DNA of 63,787 bases from Shewanella surugensis (lineage in GTDB: Bacteria > Pseudomonadota > Gammaproteobacteria > Enterobacterales > Shewanellaceae): NCBI RefSeq assembly GCF_023284005.1, contig NZ_JAKIKS010000016.1:1-63787 (forward strand), given 5' to 3'. The notes under the pieces were generated by a model, which saw only the letters and a list, made by a program, of their open reading frames with translations, had not been told where the DNA came from and made no database searches. Both the position numbers and the translations under genes were made by a program. Position 1 is the first letter of the stretch, and each line of letters starts with the position of its first letter. Positions 18,135 through 28,841 of this stretch are shown here, in pieces.

Positions 18135-19688
18135 TTACTCCTCCCGAGTGACACGTAATACTTCTTCTAGAGTCGTTTTACCCGCAATGACTTTACTCAT
18201 ACCATCAATGCGAATACTCGGTATTGTTTTACGTATATGTTTTTCTATCGCTAATTCACCTCGACCCTCATGGATTAAACCACGAACATGATCATCGACA
18301 ATCAGTAATTCATGGATACCCGTTCGGCCACGATAACCATTATGACCACAAGCCTGACAACCTTTTGCTCTAAAAATAGTTTGAGTCTCACTAATTTCAA
18401 TACCGAGTAGCTCTCGTTCTCGCTTATCAGGAAGATGCTCTTCTTTACATTCGTTACACAATGTACGAATAAGCCTTTGGGCCAATACCCCCAATAAACT
18501 CGATGACACTAAGAAAGGTTCAACCCCCATATCTTGTAACCGCGTAATAGCCCCAGATGCGGTATTAGTATGTAGCGTTGAAAGAACCATATGACCGGTT
18601 AATGAGGCTTGCACACCTATTTGCGCAGTTTCTAAATCGCGAATCTCACCGATCATTACCACATCTGGATCTTGACGTAAAATGGCTCTCAATCCTCTCG
18701 CAAACGTCATATCCACCTTAGCATTAACCTGAGTTTGCCCGATGCCTTCTAGCTCGTACTCTATCGGGTCTTCTACCGTTAAAATATTGGTATCAATTGA
18801 GTTAAGATCGGTCAATCCTGCATAGAGCGTGGTACTCTTACCCGAACCTGTTGGGCCAGTAACCAAGATAATACCATGAGGACGCCGAATTAAATCATCA
18901 AACTGCACTCGTACAGATTCTGTCATACCGAGCTGCACGAGATTTAAATTGCCCGTATTTTTGTCTAATAAACGTAATACCACTCGCTCACCATGACTTG
19001 ATGGCATGGTCGACACCCGCACATCAACCGCTCGCCCACCAATTCTTAATGAAATACGACCATCTTGTGGAACCCGTTTTTCAGCAATATCTAACCGCGC
19101 CATGACCTTAATACGTGATACCAGTAATGAAGACAATTTACGGTTCGGCTTAAGCACTTCTTTTAATACCCCATCGACACGAAATCGCACCACCAATTGC
19201 TTTTCATAAGTTTCAACATGAATATCCGAAGCCTCTTCTTTAATCGCCTCAGATAATAGCGCATTGATCAGTTTGATGATCGGCGCATCATCATCTCCCT
19301 CCAGTAAATCTTCAGTTTGAGGAAGCTCTTCCGCTAGAGTGAATAAATCCATCTCATTGCCAATATCTTTCATCATTTGCTGCGCTTCAGATGAATTAGC
19401 TTGATAAGCTTGAGTTAACTTGGCTTCAAATTCATCGTCTTCAAGTAAACTTAGCGGGATATTTTTTCCCGCATAGCGTCTGGCTTCAATGAGTGCATCA
19501 AACGGCGTTGATGACACATGATACAAGGTCAACTCACCATCTTCAGCCTTGTCTAAGGCCACACTAAAACGATTAGCGAATGCAAAAGATAACCGCTCTT
19601 TACTATTAGAATAGAGTGCTTCATCAACTTCAGTATCCACTGACAGTTCAAGTTCATTTGTCGCCTGCATTAACTCTTCAGTTTGCAT
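18135..19688 (-). CDS. gspE: Type II secretion ATPase GspE
   Basis: GspE is the hexameric ATPase that powers pseudopilus assembly. The P-loop GPTGSGKST, the Asp box and Walker B ([14 protein letters not shown]) and the zinc tetracysteine (CNEC, then CQAC) are visible. The start at 19688 has GGAAG just upstream and gives 517 residues. The open frame to 19718 is possible but lacks a ribosome site. It overlaps the end of gspD by 11 nt. Confidence 0.95.
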   Translation of the reverse strand: MQTEELMQATNELELSVDTEVDEALYSNSKERLSFAFANRFSVALDKAEDGELTLYHVSSTPFDALIEARRYAGKNIPLSLLEDDEFEAKLTQAYQANSSEAQQMMKDIGNEMDLFTLAEELPQTEDLLEGDDDAPIIKLINALLSEAIKEEASDIHVETYEKQLVVRFRVDGVLKEVLKPNRKLSSLLVSRIKVMARLDIAEKRVPQDGRISLRIGGRAVDVRVSTMPSSHGERVVLRLLDKNTGNLNLVQLGMTESVRVQFDDLIRRPHGIILVTGPTGSGKSTTLYAGLTDLNSIDTNILTVEDPIEYELEGIGQTQVNAKVDMTFARGLRAILRQDPDVVMIGEIRDLETAQIGVQASLTGHMVLSTLHTNTASGAITRLQDMGVEPFLVSSSLLGVLAQRLIRTLCNECKEEHLPDKRERELLGIEISETQTIFRAKGCQACGHNGYRGRTGIHELLIVDDHVRGLIHEGRGELAIEKHIRKTIPSIRIDGMSKVIAGKTTLEEVLRVTREE

Positions 19689-21882
19689 CACTTCCACCCG
19701 ATCCACTGTTTTCAGCATCTATCGCATCTTGAGCCGCCTTAATCTTAGCTTCAGCAGCAACCTCTTCTTTATCTCTTTCTTTACTCTCTGCAATCGATTT
19801 CAGCGTCGAATTCGTTTCACGCATCTTAGTCTCTAAACCTTGACCTTGCTTATAACGCTCTAAGACTTCATTCACTTCTGGGGCAATATAATCGCTCATA
19901 CTCCATTCAGGTAAGACAGGCACACTACTGTTAGGCATCAAGTTAATCCCTCTGTCATCTTGCTCTAGCTGTAACGCCCTAAAATAATTGTACTTACGAC
20001 CAGAAATGCCTTGCATTGTCATGCCATCACGAATAATGGTGGGCTTAATAAACACCATTAGGTTTTTCTTTTTCTTAGTGCTTGAAGAAGATCTAAATAA
20101 ATGACCAAGCCAAGGAATATCGCCTAAGAAAGGCACTTTTTGCACGCTTTCTTGCACTTCTTCAGTAATGAGACCCCCAAGTACCACAATTTCACCCGAA
20201 TCCGCCATGACCGTCGTCTTTAAACGTCTAGTTGAGAAGGTCACATCGACACTGGTTGTGCCGTTAACCCCAGAGACTTCTTGCTCGATAATAAGCTTAA
20301 CCGAGGTGCCTTCGTTAACCAGTGGCGTGACGGTCAACTTGACCCCCACCTCTTTACGTTCGACAGATTGGAACGGGTTACTGTTATCAGAGCTTGCTGT
20401 CGAGCCGGTAATGACTGGTACTTCATCCCCCACAATAAAGGAGGCTTCTTGATTATCAAGGGTGGTGATAGACGGCGTCGCTAACACGTTCGATGTGGTA
20501 TCACTCGATACCGCTTGAATCAACGCGCCAAAATCTCCCGACCAAAGCCCCCAAGCCATACCATTGACTTTCGATAACGCAGCAGCCAAGGTGGTAATGT
20601 CACCCTGAGTATCTGGATTTGATGTACACTCTTTAGTATCTCCAGAGCCATAACACGTCTCAGTACCTTTTGTTTCTTGTGCATCCCACACACCGGCACC
20701 AATCTCACCAAGGGTAGGGCCAATGTTATTAAATTGAGTTCCCATCCCAAAGGCACTGCCCATTTGTATGCCAAAACCGACGGTATCCCCTTCGGCCACT
20801 TCAACAATAATGGCTTCGACAAGTATTTGCGCACGTCGAATATCCAGCTGATTAATGACATTTTCTAGGGTACGCATTTGATCGGGTTCGGCACTAATCA
20901 CCAAGGCATTGGTATCAGCATGCGCCACAATATTGATATTATTCCGGCGCTTACCAGTGCCTGAACTCGATGACTTAGAGGTTGATTTGTCATTTACTAA
21001 TTTTTCTGCAAAGCCGGTTAATACTTCCACCAGATCTTCAGCCTTAGCATAACGTAAATAACGCACCTTAATATTACCCGTTGTCGCCTGATCGGCATCG
21101 AGCTGTTTAATCAGTGCAACAACACGCTCTCGACTTTTTTCATCACCACTGACAATCACGGCATTTAAACGCTCATCAGCAACCACTTTAGGAGCTTGCC
21201 CTGGAAGCTGTGCTTGATTACCCGTCGTACGATACAGGCTTTCAATGATCCGTACCATTTCACTGGCAGAGGCAAACTGTAAATCCACAACCTGTACGGC
21301 CGTATCACCTTGCTTGTCCACTCGGTGAACAATATCGACTAACTTATTAACTACGGCTGCACGACCGGTAATCATTAAGACATTCGACTGATCGTAGTTA
21401 ACGACATTACCGCCACCCGCATTATCATTAAGTTGGCGTAATAATGGTGCCAGTAATTTTGCTTCCGTGTTATATAAAGGCACGACTCGCGTCACCATCT
21501 CATCACCCATTCCCGGTGATTGATCGTCTGCAACCCTTATCGCTGCCGTTTTAGCATCTTTATCTTTAATCACTTTAATGATGTTATTTTCAACTTGAAC
21601 AGCGGCATAACCATACACCTGCAATACATTCAAGAAGAATTGATAATACTGTTCTTCATCCAGTAAATCATAACTGCGGACATTTATTTTTCCACGAACA
21701 GTAGGATCGACAATAATAGTCTTATTCAGGTTTTTGCCGACAATATTGATAAATTCTTCAATATCTGCCCCTTTAAAATTAGCGGCAAATTGTTCAGCCC
21801 ATGCAAGTGATGGGGTCAATAAAGCCGCTCCCATCACTAATCCAGCGACTAAGCTTCGCTTAATATTCTTCTTATTTATCAT
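19678..21882 (-). CDS. gspD: Type II secretion outer-membrane secretin GspD
   Basis: GspD forms the outer-membrane channel. From the ATG at 21882, preceded by GGAAGG, it has 734 residues. A signal peptide (about 1-29, ending SLAWA|EQ) is followed by N0-N3 domains ([21 protein letters not shown] onward) and the C-terminal secretin domain ([17 protein letters not shown]). The tail is charged and probably coiled. No pilotin gene gspS or gspAB is in the window. A hairpin upstream separates it from gspC. Confidence 0.95.
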   Translation of the reverse strand: MINKKNIKRSLVAGLVMGAALLTPSLAWAEQFAANFKGADIEEFINIVGKNLNKTIIVDPTVRGKINVRSYDLLDEEQYYQFFLNVLQVYGYAAVQVENNIIKVIKDKDAKTAAIRVADDQSPGMGDEMVTRVVPLYNTEAKLLAPLLRQLNDNAGGGNVVNYDQSNVLMITGRAAVVNKLVDIVHRVDKQGDTAVQVVDLQFASASEMVRIIESLYRTTGNQAQLPGQAPKVVADERLNAVIVSGDEKSRERVVALIKQLDADQATTGNIKVRYLRYAKAEDLVEVLTGFAEKLVNDKSTSKSSSSGTGKRRNNINIVAHADTNALVISAEPDQMRTLENVINQLDIRRAQILVEAIIVEVAEGDTVGFGIQMGSAFGMGTQFNNIGPTLGEIGAGVWDAQETKGTETCYGSGDTKECTSNPDTQGDITTLAAALSKVNGMAWGLWSGDFGALIQAVSSDTTSNVLATPSITTLDNQEASFIVGDEVPVITGSTASSDNSNPFQSVERKEVGVKLTVTPLVNEGTSVKLIIEQEVSGVNGTTSVDVTFSTRRLKTTVMADSGEIVVLGGLITEEVQESVQKVPFLGDIPWLGHLFRSSSSTKKKKNLMVFIKPTIIRDGMTMQGISGRKYNYFRALQLEQDDRGINLMPNSSVPVLPEWSMSDYIAPEVNEVLERYKQGQGLETKMRETNSTLKSIAESKERDKEEVAAEAKIKAAQDAIDAENSGSGGSDAN

Positions 21883-21940
21883 CAACCTTCCCCAGAAACC
21901 CTTTTCTAAATTTGCGACCAAAACACACTGTCAATTGACT

Positions 21941-21963
21941 AAAAAGCACTAACTAAAGTGCTT
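21941..21963 (-). terminator. Intrinsic terminator-like hairpin between gspC and gspD
   Basis: On the minus strand AAGCACT pairs with AGTGCTT across a 6-nt loop, with the T run overlapping and following the 3' arm. It lies between the gspC stop and the gspD start (a 195-nt gap, the largest in the operon). It could reduce readthrough and allow gspC a different level from gspD-N. Confidence 0.6.
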
Positions 21964-22077
21964 ACATTTTCCATTTGTTCGCTTAAAAAATTTTATGCAC
22001 ACACCGCTGCTTTTTATGCATCATATTCTCGATTAAACATTGGTGAAATATAATTTATAATATAAAGCTTATTCACA

Positions 22078-22995
22078 TTACTGAGGCAAACTGAACATTA
22101 TTTCAATTAATTGGCCTTTTCTCTCTACCATTAACGACATTTCTGTTAACTCTGGTAATGATGACATCACTTCTAACGCTTGTCCCATATCGGTCAAATC
22201 ATAACCATTAATGGATTTGGCTAAATCGTTAGGTTTTAGTCCAGATTGAGTAAATAGCGCTCTATCTTTACCCGCATTAAGACGATAGCCTGCCAATTTA
22301 CCGTTTTTTCTCACTGGGGATATTGATAAATAGTCGGTAATTTTACCAGGATCAGACACCAGTTCGTCTCGAGACATTTTCAATTGCTCAGATACCGCTT
22401 TATTTTCTCTATGATCAATTTTTCTAACATCCTTATTCGTTTTGGCTTTTTGTAATTGTTTATTCGCTTGTCCTTGCGCTTCATATTGCAACCCATCGAG
22501 CATTAAGGTTTCATAGCGACCATTATTAGTAATAATAATACGGTCGACATAAACTTCTTTGAGTGAAGCCGAAGTTCCTTTTATTTTATCGCCCAAGCTA
22601 TAAGTATCTTGCCCACCACTAGAAGCGATAATAGCAAGACCTTTTTGCTCTGTTGTTGAAGCAACCACCCCTGTCAGCTGAATAGATAATGTCGTTTTAG
22701 GTGCATCAGTGATCTGCTCGACAATGTTTGCTTTAGGTTTATCCTTTGCATCAGCGGTATACTGACCAAATAAAGCTAACTTCTCAATATCTTTAACATT
22801 AACTTTACCTGCACGATTAATTTCCACAGGAATAGGCTGCCATTTAGACGCCGTCATGGTATCAGGCACCATTTTCCAAGTAATTTGTGCCAGTAAAGAT
22901 AAACTCAGTAACATTCCAGACCAAAAAATAACATTATTAAATGGCTTTTGAGGTATCTTCGCTATTTTTGTAAAAATCGTATCTAATAAATCCAT
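22078..22995 (-). CDS. gspC: Type II secretion protein GspC
   Basis: GspC connects the inner-membrane platform to the secretin. The 305-residue protein has one membrane span (about 22-40), a proline-containing linker, the HR domain (about 65-150, NIVEQITDAPKTTLSIQLTGVVAS) and a C-terminal PDZ domain (about 215-305, GYRLNAGKDRALFTQSGLKPNDLAKSINGYDL). It is the first gene of the gsp operon. The 22996-23268 gap probably holds its promoter and that of divergent hslR, but no clear boxes were assigned. Confidence 0.94.
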   Translation of the reverse strand: MDLLDTIFTKIAKIPQKPFNNVIFWSGMLLSLSLLAQITWKMVPDTMTASKWQPIPVEINRAGKVNVKDIEKLALFGQYTADAKDKPKANIVEQITDAPKTTLSIQLTGVVASTTEQKGLAIIASSGGQDTYSLGDKIKGTSASLKEVYVDRIIITNNGRYETLMLDGLQYEAQGQANKQLQKAKTNKDVRKIDHRENKAVSEQLKMSRDELVSDPGKITDYLSISPVRKNGKLAGYRLNAGKDRALFTQSGLKPNDLAKSINGYDLTDMGQALEVMSSLPELTEMSLMVERKGQLIEIMFSLPQ

Positions 22996-23268
22996 AATTA
23001 ATGGGACCCTATTTCAATAGGCCTCTACTCTGTTTTACGTTAATTTAGCAAATCGTCTACCATGCTAACCTACACAGTTAACAGCAACAAGCCCATAACG
23101 CGAGCAATATTGGCGATAAATGTTCAAATATGCTAACTTGATAAGCTTAATATAAGCACTCAGCATGATAGAAATGCGGGTAGATTGAACAACCAATAGT
23201 AAGCACCGCCAATAAAATAATATATTTTCCCTTATTTTACATAACTTTAAATACAACGTGATACTTTA

Positions 23269-23667
23269 ATGTCCGAAATAAAAAAAATAGACCTTCAAGT
23301 TCGCCTTGATAAATGGCTATGGGCCGCCCGTTTTTATAAGACAAGAGCCATAGCAAAAGAAATGATCAACGGTGGAAAAGTCCATTATAACGGCCAGCGA
23401 GCAAAATCAAGTAAGATTGTCGAAATCGGCGCACAAGTCAAGTTAAGGCAAGGCTTTGACGAAAAAGAAATCATTGTCATTCAACTCTCAGAGCACAGAC
23501 AAAAAGCCGTAATCGCTCAAACCTTGTACCAAGAAACCCCGACAAGTCAAGCTAAGCGTGAAACCAATGCAGAAGCAAGAAGATTAAACATTCTTAACAA
23601 CCCCGCACCAGCACATAAACCAGACAAAAAACAACGTCGCCAACTAATACGATTTAAAGAAAGTTAA
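23269..23667 (+). CDS. hslR: Ribosome-associated heat shock protein Hsp15 (HslR)
   Basis: Hsp15 binds stalled 50S subunits that carry peptidyl-tRNA and helps recycle them. The 132-residue protein has an S4 RNA-binding domain at about 9-70 (VRLDKWLWAARFYKTRAIAKEMINGGKV). Its tail is basic and rich in K, R and Q. It lies 19 nt before hslO in the same order as in E. coli, so the two form an operon for protein-damage stress. Confidence 0.95.
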   Translation: MSEIKKIDLQVRLDKWLWAARFYKTRAIAKEMINGGKVHYNGQRAKSSKIVEIGAQVKLRQGFDEKEIIVIQLSEHRQKAVIAQTLYQETPTSQAKRETNAEARRLNILNNPAPAHKPDKKQRRQLIRFKES

Positions 23668-23686
23668 TTGATAAAGAGACTGTAGA

Positions 23687-24547
23687 ATGAATAAAGATAA
23701 TTTACATCGCTACCTATTTGAAAGTGCTGATGTTCGAGGCCAAATAGTACAACTTGAAGAAAGTTACCAAGCGATATTAGCCGCCCATGAATATCCCACG
23801 GTGATTCAAAGCCTGTTAGGACAATTGATGTCGGCAACATCATTATTAACTTCTACCTTAAAGTTTCAGGGTGATATTAGTGTCCAGCTTCAAGGAGATG
23901 GCCCCGTTTCACTCGCCGTTATTAATGGTGATGTTCAACAACAACTTAGAGGTGTTGCACGTTTTGAGGGCCCTTTAGGAGAGTCTGATGATTTGCAGCA
24001 ACTATTTGGTAAAGGACACATGGTCATCACACTCACACCCAATAAAGGTGAGCGCTACCAAGGTGTTGTGGCTTTAGACAAGCCCACATTAAGTCAATGT
24101 TTAGAGGCTTACTTCTCTCAATCAGAGCAACTACCCACCAAAATTTGGTTATTTTCAAATGGTCAACAAGCAGCTGGCATGTTATTGCAAATACTACCGA
24201 GTGAAGCCAAGCATAATGAAGCTTTTGAACATCTGAGTGTTCTCACCGATACCATTAAAGCCGATGAATTATATGCTCTTGATGCACAAACAGTCTTAAA
24301 CCGCCTATACCATGAAGAAGATCTTAGATTATTTGATCCTGTTAGTGTTAGTTTTAGCTGCCGCTGCTCTAAAGAGCGAAGCGCTCAAGCCATACGCAGT
24401 GTGTCTAAAGCTGAAATAGATGACATCATTAAAGAGCAAGGAAAAATCGAAATGGGATGTGAGTATTGCAATACGCAATATTCTTTCGACAGCATTGATG
24501 TTGAAGCTATTTTTTCTAATCAGCAATACACTGAAAATAAACAGTAA
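23687..24547 (+). CDS. hslO: Redox-regulated chaperone Hsp33 (HslO)
   Basis: Hsp33 becomes an active holdase when its zinc centre is oxidised and unfolds. All four zinc cysteines are present in the CxC...CxxC pattern (C225, C227, C258, C261). The 286-residue length is typical. It follows hslR closely. No terminator was assigned in the 24548-24711 gap before pckA. Confidence 0.96.
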   Translation: MNKDNLHRYLFESADVRGQIVQLEESYQAILAAHEYPTVIQSLLGQLMSATSLLTSTLKFQGDISVQLQGDGPVSLAVINGDVQQQLRGVARFEGPLGESDDLQQLFGKGHMVITLTPNKGERYQGVVALDKPTLSQCLEAYFSQSEQLPTKIWLFSNGQQAAGMLLQILPSEAKHNEAFEHLSVLTDTIKADELYALDAQTVLNRLYHEEDLRLFDPVSVSFSCRCSKERSAQAIRSVSKAEIDDIIKEQGKIEMGCEYCNTQYSFDSIDVEAIFSNQQYTENKQ

Positions 24548-24711
24548 ATATTGAGTATCAAAATGAAAGGTATATTATTTATGCCTTTTATCACCTTTTT
24601 TTGATTTCCTTTCACCTATTCTTCATCGCCTAAGTTACAATCAATTTCGATCATAAACTGGCAACAAAAAGATCAGTACATTATTGTGAATAACAAATGG
24701 AGATTAACCCT

Positions 24712-26253
24712 ATGGCGGACGGATTCAACCGCAAACATCTTAACCTCTCAACCCAAGAGTTAATTGATTATGCACTTAAACGTAATGAAGCTGAGCTAAC
24801 CTCAACCGGTGCCATTATGGCAAAAACAGGCACCCGTACTGGTCGTTCTCCTAATGATAGATTCATTGTAAAAGAACCCTCTACAGAAACAGAGATAGAT
24901 TGGGGAAAAATAAACCGTCCTTTTGAAGCAAGCGCTTTTGAGTCACTTTGGCAAAGAGTTGAAACCTATCTTCAAGATAAGGACACCTTTGTCTCAGAGC
25001 TAGAAGTCGGTGCCGATCTTCAACATTACCAACCTGTTCAAGTCACCACTCAATATGCTTGGCATCAACTATTTGCACGTAATCTGTTTATCCTACCTGA
25101 ACAGTTTAATGCGCAAAACAAACCTGTTTGGCAAATCATTAATGCTCCTGATTTTGAATGTGTGCCACAAAGGGATGGAACACATTCAGATGCAGCTTGC
25201 ATCATTAACTTCGCTGAGCGAAAAGTGTTGTTAGCAGGGTTAAAATATGCGGGAGAAATGAAGAAATCCATGTTCTCCGTGCAAAACTTTCTCTTACCGG
25301 CACATAATGTTTTACCGATGCACTGCTCTGCCAATGTGGGACATCAAGGCGATACCACCTTATTTTTTGGATTATCTGGAACAGGGAAAACAACCCTATC
25401 AGCCGACCCTAAACGTTTACTCATCGGTGATGATGAACATGGTTGGGCCGCTGGGGGCGTCTTTAATATTGAAGGCGGTTGTTATGCTAAATGTATCGAC
25501 TTAAGCCAGAAAAATGAGCCCGTCATTTGGGACGCTATACGTCATGGTGCCGTACTTGAAAATGTTATCATTGATGAAAACAAGACCCCTGATTATCATG
25601 ATGATAGCCTAACAGAAAATACCCGTGTCGCTTATCCTCTTGAACATATACCTCAACGAAAATTAGAAAATCGAGGCCCAGAGCCTCATGCTGTCGTTTT
25701 TCTGACCTGTGATGTTTCCGGTGTTTTACCTCCGGTATCTAAACTCACTAAGGCACAAGCTGCCTATCATTTCTTATCTGGGTATACTGCAAAAGTAGGT
25801 TCAACAGAAGTCGGCTCAACATCGGCTATTCAATCCACTTTTTCAACCTGCTTTGGCGCCCCTTTCTTTCCTCGACCCGCCAATGTCTATGCAGAGCTAC
25901 TAATGGAGCGAATTGAATCATTTGATAGCCAAGTATACTTAGTTAATACAGGTTGGACAGGAGGGCCTCATGGCATAGGGAAGCGCTTTGATATCCCTAC
26001 CACTCGAGCCATTATTGATGCTATCGTCAGTGGTGAGTTAAAGGAAGCTGAAACACAACACCTAGAAAAAATTAACTTACATATTCCATTGTCTGTATCA
26101 GGTGTTGATAAGCAATTATTAAACCCCATTGATACTTGGGAAGATAAAGGTAAATATGCTGAATTTGAACATGTATTAGCCGTCAGTTTCCAAGAGAATT
26201 TTTCTAAATATCAAGTGTCAGATGCGATCAAAAATGCGGGACCAAACATCTAG
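24712..26253 (+). CDS. pckA: Phosphoenolpyruvate carboxykinase (ATP)
   Basis: PckA converts oxaloacetate and ATP to phosphoenolpyruvate, CO2 and ADP in gluconeogenesis. The P-loop [11 protein letters not shown], the PEPCK signature LIGDDEHGW and the substrate Arg in GRSPNDRF are present. The ATG at 24712 has GGAG eight nucleotides upstream and gives 513 residues. An earlier ATG at 24697 lacks this spacing. It lies downstream of hslO, but with its own gap of 165 nt. Confidence 0.96.
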   Translation: MADGFNRKHLNLSTQELIDYALKRNEAELTSTGAIMAKTGTRTGRSPNDRFIVKEPSTETEIDWGKINRPFEASAFESLWQRVETYLQDKDTFVSELEVGADLQHYQPVQVTTQYAWHQLFARNLFILPEQFNAQNKPVWQIINAPDFECVPQRDGTHSDAACIINFAERKVLLAGLKYAGEMKKSMFSVQNFLLPAHNVLPMHCSANVGHQGDTTLFFGLSGTGKTTLSADPKRLLIGDDEHGWAAGGVFNIEGGCYAKCIDLSQKNEPVIWDAIRHGAVLENVIIDENKTPDYHDDSLTENTRVAYPLEHIPQRKLENRGPEPHAVVFLTCDVSGVLPPVSKLTKAQAAYHFLSGYTAKVGSTEVGSTSAIQSTFSTCFGAPFFPRPANVYAELLMERIESFDSQVYLVNTGWTGGPHGIGKRFDIPTTRAIIDAIVSGELKEAETQHLEKINLHIPLSVSGVDKQLLNPIDTWEDKGKYAEFEHVLAVSFQENFSKYQVSDAIKNAGPNI

Positions 26254-26266
26254 CACCTTTGCTTTA

Positions 26267-26304
26267 AAAGCGTCACAACAGAAAACCTTCTGACTCGACG
26301 CTTT
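26267..26304 (+). terminator. Hairpin after pckA, possible terminator
   Basis: AAAGCGTC (26267-26274) pairs with GACGCTTT (26297-26304), with a small inner stem possible. It starts 14 nt after the pckA stop. The 3' arm ends in TTTAT, a weak T run. Confidence 0.55.
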
Positions 26305-26531
26305 ATAAATAGGAGCTGTTTAGCTTTCAAGATGTCTTTTGCATCGCCCTAAAAGATAAGCTGGCCCTAAGGGCTGTTGTTCTTTGGTGGTCATTTATGC
26401 AGCAGCATGTAGACTCTTTATACAATACAGAGCTTGTGTTGTTATTCTCGACTTGGGTTCAAACGTTGTTCTAGCTTCCCCATCAATGGGGTCGTACATA
26501 AAGAAGCGATAACGCTGTAAAAAGGAGTCAC

Positions 26532-26652
26532 AAACGCTGTCCGTAGGATCCGGCTAAACGTGTTTTACTCTTTCGTTGTAGACAATTTGCTTAGAAGGCT
26601 AGGCAACATTCTCTACACCGTGATTAAAACACGTTTATTTCGGACAGAATTT
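26532..26652. repeat. Large imperfect inverted repeat in the pckA-peroxidase gap (possible MITE or structured RNA)
   Basis: About 120 bp fold back on themselves. The paired blocks are TGTCCG (26538) with CGGACA (26641), AAACGTGTTTTA with TAAAACACGTTT, and TGTAGA with TCTACA near the loop. Two further inverted pairs lie nearby: CCCCAT/ATGGGG at 26478-26491 and CTCAAGCG/CGCTTGAG at 26681-26720. The gap 26254-26837 has no convincing gene: the one short open frame across the palindrome (26560-26781) looks fortuitous. It could be a miniature transposable element, a decayed insertion sequence end or a structured transcript. Confidence 0.6.
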
Positions 26653-26837
26653 AACCACGAAAGTTCAACAGCCCCTAACACTCAAGCGAAAATAAAAACA
26701 GTAATGTCACATCGCTTGAGCATCATCCCAAAACAGATAAACCATCATTTGTTCAGTCGTATTTCAAAGCACGCACTTTGAAAATTAGCATATGAAAATA
26801 GGGAATATTTATTTCATCAACAAGAATGTGAGCACTT

Positions 26838-27833
26838 ATGAAACAACCGCTAATATTGATACTCGCTATGAGTACGAATTTACTTTTCGCTACATCGAGC
26901 GTCGCGCAAGAACCTATCAGCATAATTGAAGCCGCCAACATTACAGAGCCAGAAAAAGTTGCACTAGGGAAAATGCTCTATTTCGATCCAAGATTATCTA
27001 AATCTGGCTATATTTCATGTAATTCATGTCACAATCTAGCCACAGCTGGCGTCGATTCCTTGGCAACATCAATAGGCGATCAATGGCAGCAGGGTCCAAT
27101 TAACTCTCCAACGGTCCTAAACTCCCGCTATAACATTGCCCAATTTTGGGATGGACGAGCAAAAGATTTAAAAGAGCAAGCTGGCGGCCCTATCGCCAAC
27201 CCCAAAGAAATGGGATCAACGCACTCCCTAGCAGTGACAACGATCGCATCCATACCTGAATATCAAAAATTGTTTGCAGATAACTTCGATAATAATGCCA
27301 TTAGCATCGATACGATTACTGATGCCATAGCGGCCTTCGAGGAGACCCTTGTCACGCCTAATAGTCCATTTGATCAATACCTCATGGGTAACAAACAAGC
27401 AATCTCAAGCAATACGATAAATGGGTATCGATTATTCAAAGAAGTCGGCTGTGTAGGTTGCCATAATGGACCCGCCGCAGGTAACAATATGTACATGAAA
27501 ATGGGTGTCGTTAAAACCTTTGTTACCACCAACCCTGCCATTGGGCGTCAAGCCTTGACAGGAAAAGCCATCGATAAAAATGTCTTTAAGGTTCCGACCT
27601 TAAGAAATATTGAACTCACATACCCTTACTTCCATGACGGCAGTGTTTGGACATTAGAAGAGGCCGTCACCATCATGGCAGATATTCAATTAGGTAAAAA
27701 ACTATCAGAAAAAGACACGCAAGATATTGTCCTATTCTTACAGTCATTAACGGGTGATCAGCCTCAAATTGTGCTTCCCATTTTACCGCCATCGAATAAA
27801 AATACGCCCAAACCCACCCCATTCATTTTATAA
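26838..27833 (+). CDS. Di-haem cytochrome c peroxidase (CcpA/MauG family)
   Basis: This is an exported c-type cytochrome. A signal peptide (about 1-23, ending SSVAQ) leads into two CxxCH haem sites: CNSCH (61-65) and CVGCH (205-209). Spacing and motifs such as LGKMLYFDPRLS and PTLRNIELTYPYFHDGSVWTLEEAV are typical of bacterial cytochrome c peroxidase, which reduces H2O2 in the periplasm with electrons from small cytochromes. The 331-residue length agrees. The AT-rich 100 bp upstream should hold its promoter. A clear terminator follows. Confidence 0.92.
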   Translation: MKQPLILILAMSTNLLFATSSVAQEPISIIEAANITEPEKVALGKMLYFDPRLSKSGYISCNSCHNLATAGVDSLATSIGDQWQQGPINSPTVLNSRYNIAQFWDGRAKDLKEQAGGPIANPKEMGSTHSLAVTTIASIPEYQKLFADNFDNNAISIDTITDAIAAFEETLVTPNSPFDQYLMGNKQAISSNTINGYRLFKEVGCVGCHNGPAAGNNMYMKMGVVKTFVTTNPAIGRQALTGKAIDKNVFKVPTLRNIELTYPYFHDGSVWTLEEAVTIMADIQLGKKLSEKDTQDIVLFLQSLTGDQPQIVLPILPPSNKNTPKPTPFIL

Positions 27834-27840
27834 AAGTTTA

Positions 27841-27871
27841 ATGAGGCATTATTCATTTAGTGCCTCATTTT
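27841..27871 (+). terminator. Terminator after the cytochrome c peroxidase gene
   Basis: ATGAGGCA pairs with TGCCTCAT across an AT-rich loop and is followed by TTTTATTT. It starts 8 nt after the stop codon. Confidence 0.85.
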
Positions 27872-28026
27872 ATTTAGTCAAAAACACTAACATTTAACCA
27901 CATAGTTAACAAATATCACCACATTATTAATAAATTCAATCAATAACAATTAGTTATATTTTTGGCCCCTAATTTGCCTATTCAACGATAATTCATCGAA
28001 GTAATACAACAATAAGGACTAACCAC

Positions 28027-28779
28027 ATGATGTTCCGTTCAATAATAGCGATTAGTGTCATGATATTAACTCTGACTGGATGCATTATTTATGTCGAAGG
28101 GGCTAGCCACGCTCCCTTACAATACAAACAGGTAAAAAAAAGACTCGATACCCAAAACCTCCATAGTCTCATCGCCAATGTAGGGGCTGGACAACTCGAT
28201 ATTAAAGGGGTTGCAGGACTAAAAGCAATCACTGTGACTGCCGACATTTATTACCATGAAGATAATGCTTACGTCCTCACCCTTAAAAATCGAGGTGAAA
28301 AAGCAGAGCTTATTGCTAAATTTGCAAAACGAAAAAACACTCAGCCCAAGCCTTACATAGATCTCAGTATTTTAGTACCTGCAGCCATGGCATTGACATT
28401 AAATGATGGCTCGGGTGCGGCAAAAATCAACAATGTGACTGCCGACATCCATCTAAATGATGGATCCGGTAACATCAGTATTGTTGGCGGACATCATCTA
28501 CAAATTAATGATGGATCGGGTAGCATAGCGATCAAAAATAGTTCAGGTAATACACAGATAATCGATGGCTCAGGCGATATGAGTATTCAAAATATCATTG
28601 GCAATATCACCATCGATGATGGTTCGGGTGATATTAATGTTCACACCAGTCAAGGTAACGTCACGCTAGGTGATGGCTCCGGCGATATCAATATCCACAG
28701 TACTAAGGGATTAACCATCCTTTCATCAAGCTCTGGTGAAGTTAACGTCGATAATATTGATGGCCCCATTCGCATGTAA
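28027..28779 (+). CDS. Lipoprotein with repeated DGSG beta motifs (DUF4097-like)
   Basis: This 250-residue protein starts with a lipoprotein signal (LTLTGC, C19), so it should be anchored in a membrane facing the periplasm. From about residue 127 to 230 there are six DGSG turns spaced by 17-20 residues, each followed by short beta strands. This predicts a repetitive beta-solenoid of the DUF4097/putative auto-transporter adhesin head type. AAGGA upstream supports the first ATG. Function is unknown. It is monocistronic, convergent with the PAP2 gene. Confidence 0.8.
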   Translation: MMFRSIIAISVMILTLTGCIIYVEGASHAPLQYKQVKKRLDTQNLHSLIANVGAGQLDIKGVAGLKAITVTADIYYHEDNAYVLTLKNRGEKAELIAKFAKRKNTQPKPYIDLSILVPAAMALTLNDGSGAAKINNVTADIHLNDGSGNISIVGGHHLQINDGSGSIAIKNSSGNTQIIDGSGDMSIQNIIGNITIDDGSGDINVHTSQGNVTLGDGSGDINIHSTKGLTILSSSSGEVNVDNIDGPIRM

Positions 28780-28841
28780 AACGTCCATTGATGTCTATCA
28801 TACCATCTGTCCATCATCAGAATTCCTAAGCATACTCTTTA

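Noticed and set aside
23065..23256. Small gene between gspC and hslR
   Set aside because: The short open frame has no ribosome site and no recognisable features; the gap more likely holds divergent promoters.
26532..26652. Integron attC-like recombination site
   Set aside because: The folded repeat lacks the GTTRRRY/RYYYAAC core pairs, no cassette array or integrase is nearby.
26560..26781. Short open frame across the pckA-peroxidase palindrome
   Set aside because: No ribosome site, no recognisable domain, and it lies over a large inverted repeat, so it is probably fortuitous.
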